Part shown: positions 11,523-22,680 of the stretch, one piece after another
Numbering within the stretch: position 1 is the stretch's first letter
Layout of the letters: every line of letters begins with the position of its first letter
The notes under the pieces: model-generated
Database searches by the model: none
What the model was told of the DNA's origin: nothing
Seen by the model: the letters and a program-made list of their open reading frames with translations, nothing else
DNA from: Thermoascus crustaceus
Taxonomy: Eukaryota; Ascomycota; Eurotiomycetes; Eurotiales; Thermoascaceae
DNA: 64,000 nt
Assembly (NCBI GenBank): GCA_001599835.1
Contig: BCIC01000003.1
Span: 1,786,153 to 1,850,152 of the forward strand
Direction of reading: 5' to 3'
Translations under genes and position numbers: made by a program

Positions 11523-11842
11523 TGAGAGAAATTCCGTTCTGTGTTGTCTTCTTTCTTTCCCCTAACTTATTCTGATTTGTGCGGGGCACAGCGAAAAGGT
11601 TTGATATATATTCAGTGCCAGCAGTGTGCGCAGTGCAGGTATCCGCGGAGGAGCCCGAAAAGAGGTCAAGCAAAGTGGCTATTAAATGTAATGATCATGA
11701 CACTAGAGGGGAGAGAAAACCCGAAGAGAAGGAGAAAATATATAGTTTCTGTAACTTGCTTTTGGAAGTTGCACACTAAGTGAGTGTTAACAGTCTCAGT
11801 CCAGGCTGAAATTGATAGTTCATGTACTAAGTTGGGCGCAAA

Positions 11843-13553
11843 TGAAAGCCCCCACCAAGGCTCAGGTAAGCCTTGTCAGGGGGCATGAGAGATGTACCGA
11901 GATGAATTGGCAGACTGTTAGTAGGAGTTTGTAGAGGCTCACCTTCATAGAGAGGGGATTGAAAGCGGTGAGGCTCGCAGCAGCACTTTGTCCAAAAGAA
12001 ACAACACTGTAGGATGCGTGGGATCGGTATATCAAGCAAGAAGCGGCTAGTGGGATAGCCACGTCTGATGCAAACCCTGCCGTCCGAGAACCACAAACCG
12101 GTACAGCTCAGAAGTAGATCTGGGGAACAGGCCGAAAGAGCGAAGGCGGAATGTGTAATAACGAGGACAAATTAAAAGTGCAGAAGCATCGCGTCCCTGG
12201 CAGACCGCTGGGACGCGAGATTCACGTCGACACCTGGCTCCTATCGGGTTTCGACGTCGGTAGAAAGGCACAATGAGACGAATCACCTTTCCAGAAATCC
12301 GTACACACGGGAGCTGAGGCCCTCGTTCCAATGATATAATTGATAGAAGCATTCCAGAAACCAGATATGTGGTAATCTTATCGACTTGCTTGCAGTCATT
12401 AGAGGCTTCGTAGCCGACCTTTCCCACCTGGAAATCCAACGCGGCTATTGGAAACGATCTTTGGAATCCGCCTAGTTCTGCATGCTGCAGAGCAGGGATA
12501 AGACGGAGAGGACGGAGTACATAGTAGCTAGTACCACCATCCGCCGAGGTCCCGAGTCGCTAGAGATCCGGTGCTAGATCGCACAGCCCCATGGGACAGG
12601 GGTATTCCGATTTCTTCAGTCGATGGGGCGCATATTGAAGTCCATGACGTCGCGATCGCGAAGGGGGCACCTTCACATGTGGTGGCGGGAGATTGCATCT
12701 GTTTTGGGCCCTCCTTGGTGCTACCCAGCGGAGTATTGCCAGTATACATGGTTTTCTGCCATTGGAGGGACTGCGCAAGGTGTGCTGCATAGATAACAGA
12801 ACCATTCCGTTGGTGCCATGGAGCTCCTGACCTGGATGAGAATCGCTGCAGCACATGAAATCTGTCTTGGCGTCAACCACAGGGATGAACCCGGTATTGC
12901 ATCCTGACTGTGCGAAATACAACCCGTATATCTTTTTTTTCCCCGGCCGCACAACGTTATCCACACAATGAGGGCAATTCTTTTTCTTTTTCTCCAGTTC
13001 GACTCGCAGCAATATACGCCACCTTGTTCCCCAAACTCAATTCGCGTTATTTAACACGAAAAGAATGGACTAGATCGATACTCAGTAGCCACGTCCGGGA
13101 AGCGACCGTGTTTGCGCCGGGTCACTACTTAGGACTTGCATAATCGAGAACATATACAGTATTAGACACGAAATTTGGAACGTCTCACCAGCGCAGGGGA
13201 GCTGCTTCGTCTGACTCTGATGAATAGTCTCAGGGAAGCGGCTTCTAGCCTGACATGTGGGTGACCACTGGCTACTGGCCACAGCCTTGGGATGAACATC
13301 TTGATGATCGATGACATGGGATAGCGTAGCCACCGTCAATATCTCGGTGCATGTCCTCTCCAATCCGCAGGACAAGCCGCTAATCTGCATGTACGGAGTA
13401 TCCCGTATCAATCAGTTATCCTGCCGTGCCAGACTGATTTATAAGTTAGCATGACTCGTTCTGTGAGAACAATGAACTTGCGGGGCAACTGAGGTCATCC
13501 GGGAAGGCAACTTCCCTTGCACGATCTGGCATTCGATTGTGCGGGGGCTTTCA
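11843..13553 (-). mobile_element. Probable PIF/Harbinger-type DNA transposon relic
   Basis: Two observations support this. First, the 11-mer TGAAAGCCCCC at 11843-11853 recurs as its exact reverse complement at 13543-13553, about 1.7 kb away, a size right for a small class II element. Second, between them the minus strand reads a broken transposase-like segment: GFIPVVDAKTDFMCCSDSHPG (about 12.9 kb) continues, after a frame change, as WHQRNGSVIYAAHLAQSL (about 12.8 kb), which resembles the DDE_Tnp_4/HARBI1 block where VVD...HPGS.HD...WN.S is followed by a helix. Downstream the frame decays. TAA follows the right repeat outward (13559-13561), compatible with the TWA target preference of the family, but the left target copy is not clear. 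No intact transposase remains. The call is inference from pattern memory. Confidence 0.4.
11848..11883. repeat. Hairpin at the left end of the relic
   Basis: GCCCCC...AAGGCT (from 11848) faces AGCCTTG..AGGGGGC (to about 11883) around a short loop, giving a strong stem. It overlaps the left inverted repeat of the proposed transposon and may be a subterminal structure of that element or a chance palindrome. Confidence 0.5.
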
Positions 13554-16500
13554 CCGGCTAATTCCCAGCGTATTTAGTTCCAGGTTTAGGAATGCCGAAA
13601 GTTAGCACATAGGATGCATAGTCGAATAAAAGAGACCTAATTTCCAACAAGCCACTTCTGTTCAAGCCCAGCAATTGGTGGCGACCCTGGACAATTCTTC
13701 TCATTTCCTCAATCCGTAATAAGAATATCATACAGCCAGGCCCTGTCAGTTCTTGGATGAAGTGCAGTGGCAAGTCCTTTGCATGCGGAAAGGGAAGGTG
13801 AGATTCGATCGCAGGGTCGCTAGAAGTGAGGCGATCTTCCTGACACACTGGTCCTATGTTGCCTTATGCAACTGTCAATTTCCCATCAATTCTCATTGAT
13901 GAAAGCTTATGGTCCTGAGACGCGACGATCTTTCGAACGCATCCTCTGTTTACTAGCCAGAACTATGCAGGTGTTGATAATTGCCTGACTGGTTGAATCA
14001 CTTGGGTGCCTAAGCGGCGTCGAGTTCAGTTGTTCTATGTGGCAGCCTCGTCGATGACCATAGAATATCAGCTCGCACGCAGCAGATGAAACCAAATGCT
14101 TCCCAGATAAGTCACTATGATTTCCCCTCTCGAGCTGATCGTTGTTCATGCATGCACCGTCGCTTCCCCAGGCAGGCAGTTGCCTATATCTTCTACCACT
14201 GATGTAGGTTAGTGGAAGTTTGGATTGTCTTCTTGTCCCACTCCAAAGTGATGTATCACATTTGGACTTGCATCAGGACCGCATTGTTGGTTCGTTAGGC
14301 TCTCTCCGATCCTTGTCGTCCCGGATGGTGCCCATCAGGCATCACCTGTCTTAAGACTCTAATCAACATAGTCTTTGTCAACGGGCTGGATCAATATTTC
14401 CGCGAATATAGCTCGTGCTGGTTCTCAAGCGTATGTATTCCAAGTTTTAGCCGACGTCTCTCACAAAGATCCTGTATTTTAGGGTATCTCAATAACTTCA
14501 GATAGCGTGTTGTATTCTTGTAGACTCGCTTGAATTATCAGCAGCCAGATGGAACCGCATCATTGACGCCGTGCAGCAAGCGATCTACTAGGAACTTACC
14601 GTTTTACATTTAATCGACGATTTTGGTCCTCGAGCCAAGAGGAGACGAGACGTCTCGACCGTAGACCCTTTCGTCCTCCCCCGGTCTGCACGTGCCCGTG
14701 GCTGTGTTCGACAGACATCTCAGGTCTACCAGAGGAGGCCGAAGCGTCGCTTTAAGCCAGTTGCGTGCATGTTGTGGTTGTCTCTTCCTGTTTATTCCGA
14801 ACCTTTCAGCCGCTAAGCTTATGCCTGATGATCTCATATTCGAGACCGTCGGTGTAAACAGGAACACCGCAGCATGGGAGAAGCATTCTCCTTCCTCTCT
14901 TGAAAGGCTGAAGATATTCTCCTGTAGGTGTTCCCCGCGATATCGGATGGTCGTATTTGATGAGAATCCTTTATGAAGTCAGCCGTGTCTCGGATCATGC
15001 AGTGTACATGCTAGTGGTGAGATACTACCGGAATGCGTGACACATAGTATGGGTGATTTCCCGGTTCTCACCTCGGTACCTGGAAAAGGATTTCCAGTCA
15101 AGATGCACCGGGCATCTCATGAGATTGTATGGCTCTTGGTCGAACTGGGCCGCGGTAAGAGACATTGGATCGACCTGAACGCAGAAGCAAGCAGATGTGC
15201 CCAGATTCCAAATCTTTCTTCTTCGAGACCATCTTTACTGATGGGACGCCTGATGACTGATCGGTTTCTATGTTTGCGCATAGAGTAGGTACCTGCCTAG
15301 GTAGGTGCTACCTAGGTAGACAGAGCGAAAGTGAAAACTCCTCCTCTCCTCTTTCACAGTCTGCGATGTCCGCAGCACCTGAGATTTGAGAACCCGGCCT
15401 CGATAATCTTAATCGTCTTTGCCTTTGTGGACGGCTCGGCTCGGTACGTGGGACCGAGAGCTTGTTTCTTGTGGCCCGTACCCGTTCTCAACGCTGAGAT
15501 AGTACTGCGGTAGACCCTGGAAGGATTCCTAATATGGTCCACTTGCAGAGGATAGATTTTGATGCCGCATTAATCATTGCCTGCTAAATCTTTGGTCATG
15601 GTGGGCACCAGTCCTACCTCATCAAGGAAACTAGACGAGAATTCTGGTCGTGCAGTTAGAGGGCAACATCAAACTAACATTCCTGTCGGTGGGACTATAC
15701 TAGGAATCGTTCTGGGGTCTATTACAGTATGACCGGGATAATCCCTAAAACGACACACTGATGTCACCTCCAATTCCTCCGAGTTCATGCCTCTGTGCAA
15801 CCCGAAAACAGTCAGTCCCTATCCAAATAACAATAAGCCAGTAAGTAGCCTAATTGTCTTACCCGGGTCTACGGATGTTGAGGCTTAAGTCTTACCATTG
15901 GCAAGAAACTTCCTGTTACCAGGTACCGAGATTGGGCATGGGACTGGGGGGATGCGCCGTATGCAGTGTGTTTGCTATGCCGTCCCATACAGCCAACCTC
16001 ATCATGCGTTGCCGATATCCTTACATTTATCCTAAGTTCATACGGGACGAGCTTGTTAGGAAGCAGTGGCAAGCTGAATCGAATGATGCACGACACGAGT
16101 ATCTATCTCATTTTCAACGACCTTAGCAGCGCTTACCCTAACGCGCAGAAGTCTATTGCCATCACTGCCATCTTATCCTTCTCATTAGAATTATTAGAAG
16201 GCTCTAGAGCCAGAGTTAGTATAGTATCAATATGAATAACAACAATATCAAACATCCACGACCAGGTAAGCAAAAGTTAGGATAATGTCCTAGGCCAAGA
16301 TCAGTGCAAAATGAAAATACTATCGTTAAGAAATATAAGAGCGACAAATCGTATTTATTTCCACAAATATAGCACTAGAAATGAAACTACCTGTGAGAAT
16401 TACCATATAACCCATGAAGATCAAGCCCCAAGCGTTCCCCGACAGAACTAGAACAGAATCGGAACCAAGAGCCGCAGCCCCATTTGCAACATCATGTGCA

Positions 16501-16891
16501 AGCCGTCGTCATTCGACCTGTGACCTGAACATTTGGGAACTGCTTTTGTGGCGACTGTAGAAATTGTTCGGTGATCACACGGTCTAACCGCAGCAAGCAA
16601 CGCATGTCGAAATATGTACACCAAATAAGCCTCTAGCGTGAGGCGATGCAATTGCTGCCGTATTAACGCATTCCAGATGTAGTCACATGTACTGTAAACA
16701 TATCGATATCTTAAGTTGTCTATCCTTCCAACCGCGGTCTGAGACAGGATTTTCTGATTTAGCCGTAGCAATTCCTAGACTGCCTAGCAATTGCAGTGCA
16801 ATAGCCGGTGACCTCGAGTGTTACCACACATTCCCGAAGTAGGCTTAGAAGATTATCGTTGCTGAAGCCCAAGGCATAGGACGAGCTGACA

Positions 16892-18991
16892 TCAAGGAGT
16901 GAGGTTATTACTTGAATCGACATCAAAGTGATATGTCCCGGCATTCCCAGCATTTTGTTCTCGAATGAGAACATCTGTAATACTGGGCTTAAAATCGCGT
17001 GGATCTTCGGGTATTACGAGTCTCGAAACAATGCCAAGTCCTGATGGGGGTTGCAGAGTGGGAGACTGTAGACCGGGATTGATGATACCCCGACCCTTTC
17101 CGGTAAAAACGATGACAAAGTTGCCAACCACTCGATCCCAGGCAACGATATGTCCAGTGTCCTTCCACTCACCATGCTGTCTTGGACGAGAACGGTCTGA
17201 ACCCATCACGGATAACGCCGGCCGCATACCCAAATACCCAAGCTGAATTAGGTGAAGAGAGCGCTCCGTGGTTAGGGGCGTTCCGTGGTCATTGAAACGC
17301 CCACGCAGCAACCCCAAAGAAGCCGGTGAGTTGGAAACTGAAGCATCATGTCCTGCAGGTGTCAGGCAGCCAGAGAACTCAATTGGAGAGCACTGTGGAA
17401 ACCAGGCAAACTCAAGGGGCCCAGTCTTAAGATTCTGTGTGAAAAGGGGAATTTCATCACCTTCATGCTCATTCAGTAGATCAGCAATCGCGGAGAGGTC
17501 AGATCTTGAATTGGAGGAGCCTAGAGCGCGTATTTCTGCAATCAAACGCTGGATGCTCTCAAATCCCACGCTTTCACCATCTATTGTCAGGAGAGATTGA
17601 TCTGTAACATGGCAGGAGAGATCATTGATGTTTGAATGAATTGACTGCTCCTCCTGCCACTTCAAACCCAGCCTGCTCTCGATAATCCGTAGCTGCTCCT
17701 CGAGCACCCTGGTAAACTCCTGTTCTCCGGCATGTTCAGACACTGCTGCACGTACGTTAGGCTCGGCAAGTAGCCTTGTGAGTAGATAACTCTTTGCGAT
17801 GTCCGGTAGTGCATTGTTTACATGCCCAGATGTCTCCTTGAGACAGGTTGCAGCCGCTTCTGACTCTCCAACGTCGATAAAAGCCATCGCACAGGAGTAC
17901 GCAGCGTATATATCCCGCGAACTAGGGTTGGTAGATAGCTGCTGGCGCAGTCGATCCCATAATCTGCGCAATGATTTCTCGCTCCCCAACTTGCCGAGGA
18001 CATAAGCATATGTTCCTATGTCCTTTGTTGATGACTTGGGGTCAGACCAATAAAGGATATCACTTAGTGTGTGTTGGGGATCTTGACGAGACTGATTCTC
18101 ACCGGTGACTAAACTGAGCATGGAACTTGCATCGTAGGCTGGGTTTTCGAAACGGATGGGGAGTATCGAAGATAGAAGCGACTTCACTAGCTTAACGCTA
18201 GACTGAAGACCTAATCGCGGAGAGCCAGTCCTTCGATAGCCATGAAGATGGTATTCAAGAGCTGGCGCTGAAAAGCACAAGCAAGCGTATTGCATCCCCA
18301 GAAAGTACATGTCTCTCGACACGGTAGCTCCCAGCCTCTCCAACCTCGAAACCAACGCATTTATGATCGACAGTATTTCTCCGTACGAATTATATCGCTG
18401 ACAGCGCTCTAACGTCTGACCAAGTGCTTCACCCACGTCTTCAAAGAGCGCGCCGCTCTCCGCTGTATTCACATTCCGCTCGATCAACCCACGAAGATCT
18501 GCTAAATTCTCCACGTCATATCGCAGCTCTTTCCGAAGGGATTTGGCAGTAGAGTCGACCTGTTTTCGCTGGAAAGGCTGCCACGGAGGCAGAGGGCGAT
18601 TTATGTACGGCCATTTCTCGAAGAAGGTCGCCTCGAGGTGTCGATCAAGTTCTGATTTCGATATAGGGTTTTGTAGATGCTGAGTAGTGCCAGTCAGCGC
18701 AAACCTGAGCAATTGAGACGCTGTAGGCTCAGGGTCTTGATAGCTGCTTCTGATTTGAAACGCGGCATTGGGGAGAGGCGCTCCAGAAGAAATGGAGCGC
18801 TGGGCGCAGAGCTGTAGCTTCGACGACAGCCATAGAAGATGAGAACGGGAGCGCGGCATGAACGACCAGCAAAGTGGAGCTTTAACGAGCGACATGCAGG
18901 AAGTGGATCTTGGAAGCCAAAGAATGCTCGGGCGTGTTGACAGGACCCATCCAGCCCCATCGCGACAACATCGTGCCAAGAGGCGGTACAT
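16892..18991 (-). CDS. Conserved-type fungal protein of unknown function, probable mitochondrial import
   Basis: Intronless frame of 699 aa beginning MYRLLARCCRDG. Residues 1 to about 75 are rich in Arg, Leu and Ser and nearly free of acidic residues, ending with QRSISSG, a plausible mitochondrial processing region. The body is mainly helical with spaced Leu/Ala patterns (SYGEILSIINALVSRLERLG; IGTYAYVLGKLGSEKSLRRLW; YAAYSCAMAFIDVGESEAAATCL), suggestive of degenerate PPR/TPR-type repeats. The last 150 residues are different, with VAWDRVVGNFVIVFTGKGRG. No enzyme motif found. It lies head-to-head with SYF2, with only 155 bp between start codons. An alternative start at the internal MSLVKAPL is possible. 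I do not recognise a named gene. Confidence 0.75.
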   Translation of the reverse strand: MYRLLARCCRDGAGWVLSTRPSILWLPRSTSCMSLVKAPLCWSFMPRSRSHLLWLSSKLQLCAQRSISSGAPLPNAAFQIRSSYQDPEPTASQLLRFALTGTTQHLQNPISKSELDRHLEATFFEKWPYINRPLPPWQPFQRKQVDSTAKSLRKELRYDVENLADLRGLIERNVNTAESGALFEDVGEALGQTLERCQRYNSYGEILSIINALVSRLERLGATVSRDMYFLGMQYACLCFSAPALEYHLHGYRRTGSPRLGLQSSVKLVKSLLSSILPIRFENPAYDASSMLSLVTGENQSRQDPQHTLSDILYWSDPKSSTKDIGTYAYVLGKLGSEKSLRRLWDRLRQQLSTNPSSRDIYAAYSCAMAFIDVGESEAAATCLKETSGHVNNALPDIAKSYLLTRLLAEPNVRAAVSEHAGEQEFTRVLEEQLRIIESRLGLKWQEEQSIHSNINDLSCHVTDQSLLTIDGESVGFESIQRLIAEIRALGSSNSRSDLSAIADLLNEHEGDEIPLFTQNLKTGPLEFAWFPQCSPIEFSGCLTPAGHDASVSNSPASLGLLRGRFNDHGTPLTTERSLHLIQLGYLGMRPALSVMGSDRSRPRQHGEWKDTGHIVAWDRVVGNFVIVFTGKGRGIINPGLQSPTLQPPSGLGIVSRLVIPEDPRDFKPSITDVLIREQNAGNAGTYHFDVDSSNNLTP

Positions 18992-19146
18992 TACGGTATT
19001 GTCACCGCACGTCAGGCGCTCCAGCCAACCTCGTCGCTCTAACCTTGCCTCCAGGCGCGCTCTACGCCTGCTCTCTATCGCCGCTTGACTTAACGAGACG
19101 ACAGACCGTTATCTTCTGGCTTTTATTTACATCATTGTAGAGAAAT

Positions 19147-20242
19147 ATGTCTTCAGACAACAAGACAAAAGACTCTACTTCAGATCTCCCGGAGAGTTCT
19201 GAACCCATGAAGCGCCAATCTGCTGAGCAGAGCGAGAACGGGCAAGCTGGCCGCGATGCTGAAGGATCTCCGGATTCCTCAAAGGCACCAGAGGCAAACA
19301 CTTCAACTGATGGCGCCTTCGGACCTAAGGAGGATGATGCTGCTGCTGCCAGGGCCCGCGAAAGGCTAGAGAGGTTCAAAGCGCTTAAAGCGCGTGCTGT
19401 GAGTATTCCCACCTCTCCCCATCGGTCACCTTCAGCCTGCAGGGTCTTTTCTTTCTGTCTCTCCGGTCGTTAGATGTCTACAGAGGCTGACGTGAAACCA
19501 GAAAACCGAGACTGATCGAAATTTGAAAGAGACTGCGGCAGAGTCTCAACGCCTCGCCACTGATCCAGCTCAGATGTCGTCCTTATCGCGCAAGCATGCA
19601 TTCGCATCGCATAACCTCCTAAAAGCTGACATTGAAGCTGCCGGGGAGGATTTCGAACGCAAACGTGCATGGGACTGGACTGTCGAGGAATCTGAGAAAT
19701 GGGACAGGCGCATGGAAAAGAAGCAGCGTCATCGCGATGACGTAGCATTCCAGGATTATCGACAAGATGCGCGTAAAGTTTACAAGAGACAGATGCGGGA
19801 GCTGCAACCTGACCTGGAAGCCTATACGAGGGAGAAGTTGGCTGCTGTTGAGAAGGCTGCCGCAAGTGGTGACCTCGAGATTGTGGAAACCAACGATGGA
19901 GAGCTGGTCGCTATCGATAAGAACGGTACCTTCTACTCGACAGCGGACACGACTGGTTTCGCCGAGAATAAACCTGATCGAGCCGCCGTGGACAGGCTGG
20001 TGGCAGACCTTAGGAAGGCGGAGGAAGTCCGGCTGAAGAAACGCAGGGAACGACGGGGCGAAGAAGAGCCCGACGTCACCTATATCAATGAGAAGAACAA
20101 ACAGTTCAACCAGAAACTTGCCCGGTTCTATAACAAGGTATGTCCTGTTCCTTTACTGTTTCAAAGTTCTCTCGACTAACCTGGTTCGTTATAGTACACT
20201 GCGGAAATTAGGGACAGCTTTGAGCGTGGCACTATGATATGA
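19147..20242 (+). CDS. syf2: Pre-mRNA splicing factor SYF2
   Basis: Spliceosomal protein of the Prp19/NTC-associated group, acting in the nucleus around the catalytic steps. Exons 19147-19398, 19502-20137 and 20195-20242 give 311 aa. The N-terminal about 80 residues are acidic and Ser-rich. The SYF2 family block starts after the first intron (KTETDRNLKETAAESQRLATD) and contains the hallmark KRAWDWTVEESEKWDRRMEKK, then DYRQDARKVYKRQM, then DVTYINEKNKQFNQKLARFYNKYTAEI and the final DSFERGTMI. The third exon encodes only the last 15 residues. It converges with the COQ11-like gene, with 146 bp between stop codons. Confidence 0.97.
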
Positions 20243-20388
20243 TCAGGGTTATCTTCGTATAGTACAGTGCAACATCGAATTCCTCGTTACGCTCCAGGCG
20301 TGGTTGGCTATCCCACAGGCTTGGAGTTTGGTCTCCTTCCGGAAGTATTCCAGGCTACCTTCCTAAGAGGACCCTTCACCAAAGGTGC

Positions 20389-21443
20389 TCAGAGCATACT
20401 CTTTCTCCAAGCTTTGGTGGCCAGTGCTTCTATTTTCTTTATTCCGACAGCACCCCTCGTCGAATCATTATCGATCGCCTCGACAACGGCCTCACCGACC
20501 ACGTCAACCTGAAGAGGTTTCTCTGCCATAGATCCCAAGAACTGAAGCCTGCCACCGATGAGAGAATTGAGCTCTGAAGCGATAATTCCACCCAACGCTA
20601 TCGGTAATGTGAATTTCCTGCTGGAGTCGTACATGAAAGGGGCCCGCACGAAGACGCTCCGCAACTCTGGAAGCGAAGAGGCTATGGTTGCTTCAGCCTC
20701 CCTTTTGGTGGTGATGTATCTCGCTGGGAGAATTGGTGCCCCTGCGGCAGCGGAGATATATACGAACGCGGGAACATGTTCATTAGAGGATTCCTGCGCT
20801 AATGCGATGGCTATTAATGAGTGTCTTAAGTCAGTTCTTGGATCCACAACAAAGCAGCCATAGATAGTAAACGAACCAGAGTCCCTATTCATAAGCTCGT
20901 ATGTCCACTGGCCATCTTTTTCTTTTGGCACCAGCGCCTCTCCTTCTTTTCTTTCTAAAGGATTCTGGCTTCCCAGTTTCGAGGAGCTGAACGCCCTCTG
21001 CAACCCGCTAATTAAGGATTCTCTCCCTTGCACAACTCCCTTGTAGTCGGCCTCCAGCAAAATTCCCATACTGTGCACTACTGCGCTCGCATCCTTCAAG
21101 AATGGCTTGTAGGTGCTGGGTTTCAGAATATCCGCTTTGGCCCACTCGACGCCGCTCGCCCAACTGGGTGGCTCGCGCGAATCCGTGATAGTGTCCCATC
21201 GTGGTTCTCCCGATCGACTGTAGGTCCAAGATTTCAGCTTCAATGACATTGTCATAGCACCGGGGTGAAGGATACCTTAGAGAAGTCACAGACCAACCTC
21301 TGGCGACGGCTGCTTTACATATTCTCGAGCCTGCTCGTTTGTTGGTTAGCATCCGCGGAGAAGCTCCTCCAATAAAGGCAGCATGGTAGATCCGCACCAA
21401 GGAACCCGCTTCCGCCGGCAACCACGATTCTTTTGGACGCCAT
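20389..21443 (-). CDS. coq11: COQ11-like NAD(P)-binding SDR protein, mitochondrial
   Basis: Atypical short-chain dehydrogenase related to yeast Coq11 (YLR290C), a coenzyme Q synthome component in the mitochondrial inner membrane. Four exons by eye, 21443-21398, 21330-21276, 21217-20877 and 20810-20389, give 287 aa. The Rossmann dinucleotide motif VVAGGSGFLG lies at about residues 7-16 in exon 1; SLSRSGEP follows the third acceptor; AVVHSMGILLE and FVYISAAAGAP are typical family segments; YITTKREAE keeps a Tyr-x3-Lys pair. Every junction is in frame and restores conserved spacing, including the last intron (20811-20876), which would otherwise be translated as an extra 22-residue insert. It is divergent from YAF9 across 357 bp. 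Confidence 0.9.
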
Positions 21444-21800
21444 CTTGTGTCGGAGATGGGAGATATCAGAAGGGACACAAAACAACCAAGGACGCGGTCT
21501 TAATGGGTCATGGTGGTGGAGATAGCAATTCCGCGCAGTCCGGGCTCAGGCACGAGCTCTGGCGACCTCCGCGCTCTAGTCTCCGGCGCCGAGCAGTGAC
21601 GACAGCGTCTCCGCCGCCCGAGCCTTAAAGTCACGTGTCAGGCCAGGAACGCGGCGCGGAGTCCCTTCGCGGACTGCATCCGCAACCACTCTCCGCACTT
21701 CCAAGCAGTGGACGTTAGATCGACATCATTTACCTATCTTCCTGCAGTCGGAAATCTTTCGACACGTTCAAGAAATCTTTTCAGAGTCTAGTTCTGCAGT
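21444..21800. promoter_or_regulatory. Divergent promoter region COQ11-like / YAF9
   Basis: The 357 bp between two start codons on opposite strands must drive both genes. It is GC-richer than the flanks and contains the sequence GTCACGTG near 21630 (an E-box/CACGTG-type core). No coding frame belongs here. Factor binding is inference. Confidence 0.45.
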
Positions 21801-22680
21801 ATGCCAGCTGCCACGGGAACAAAACGCCTAAGGGTCAGCATTCCCATTCCCGCCACTGTATTCAAACAAGACTGACAGCTTTCCTCCAGGGTATTTCGGT
21901 TTTCAGGCCGTTCGGTTCGTAACCCTCGTGTATCACGATAATATCTAGCCGGATTTGCACCTGCTAACATGTTAACCAGTCTACGGCAGTGAAGCACAGC
22001 CCTTCGACCCCGCGAAGCGACCGCCACACGCCCCCGAGGACCATACGCATCAGTGGCGCGTCTACGTCAAGGGTGTGAACGACGAGGACATCTCATACTG
22101 GCTGAAGAAGGTTCAGTTCAAGCTGCACGAGACATACGCGCAGTCCGTACGCACGGTCGAACAGCCTCCGTTCGAAGTTACAGAGACCGGCTGGGGTGAA
22201 TTCGAGATCCAGATCAAGCTCTACTTTGTTGCAGAGTCTACGGAGAAGCCGCAGACTCTATGGCACAGCCTGAAGCTGCACCCATATGGACCCGATGCCG
22301 AGGCGAAGAAGGAGCGAAGGGAGGTGGTTGTCAGCCAGAACTACGAAGAGGTTGTCTTCAACGAGCCGGTAGAGCAGTTCTACGACATCCTGACTGGTGG
22401 TACTGGTGCGACTCAGCCTCCCAAGGGGAAGGCCGGCAAGAATTCGAAACAGGTCGTCCAGCAGCAGGGCGGAAGAACGGCAGAAATCCCATACAACGAA
22501 AGCCCCAAAAACCCATACAGCAGGACGACAGAAAATAAAGAGTTGGATAGGTTGGCGGCAGCTCTCAAAACCGTCGACCAGATGCTGAAGGAGGAGAGGG
22601 CAAAGCTTACTGAGCGTGAGAAGAGGTTGGCGGAGCTGAAAGAAAGCGAGGGAATCCCTGTCGTCACAAAGAAGAAATGA
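21801..22680 (+). CDS. yaf9: YEATS-domain protein YAF9
   Basis: Subunit shared by the NuA4 histone acetyltransferase and the SWR1 remodeller; the YEATS fold binds acylated histone lysine. Exons 21801-21833, 21890-21914 and 21980-22680 give 252 aa. The second exon is only 25 nt (GISVFRPF). The YEATS domain runs from about residue 10 to 150: YGSEAQPFD, THQWRVYVKGVNDEDISYW, VQFKLHETYAQ, PPFEVTETGWGEFEIQIKLYF, LWHSLKLHPYG. A charged coiled coil (ELDRLAAALKTVDQMLKEER) closes the protein, ending in a run of Lys. The micro-exon is demanded by frame and by the conserved KRLRGISVFRPFVYGSEA continuity. Confidence 0.96.

Larger units (their letters stand above)
11523..16891. other. Gene desert of 5.4 kb with transposon relic
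   Basis: No convincing host gene. All frames are short and interrupted on both strands. The left third holds the Harbinger-like relic described separately. The right two-thirds (13.6-16.9 kb) carry only scattered short frames (for example minus strand 13558-13848) with no family resemblance, consistent with old, mutated repeat DNA. Palindromes built on CCTAGG occur at about 15284-15322. The first 300 bp also contain the velC promoter and the last few hundred the 3' side of the gene ending at 16892. Confidence 0.55.
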
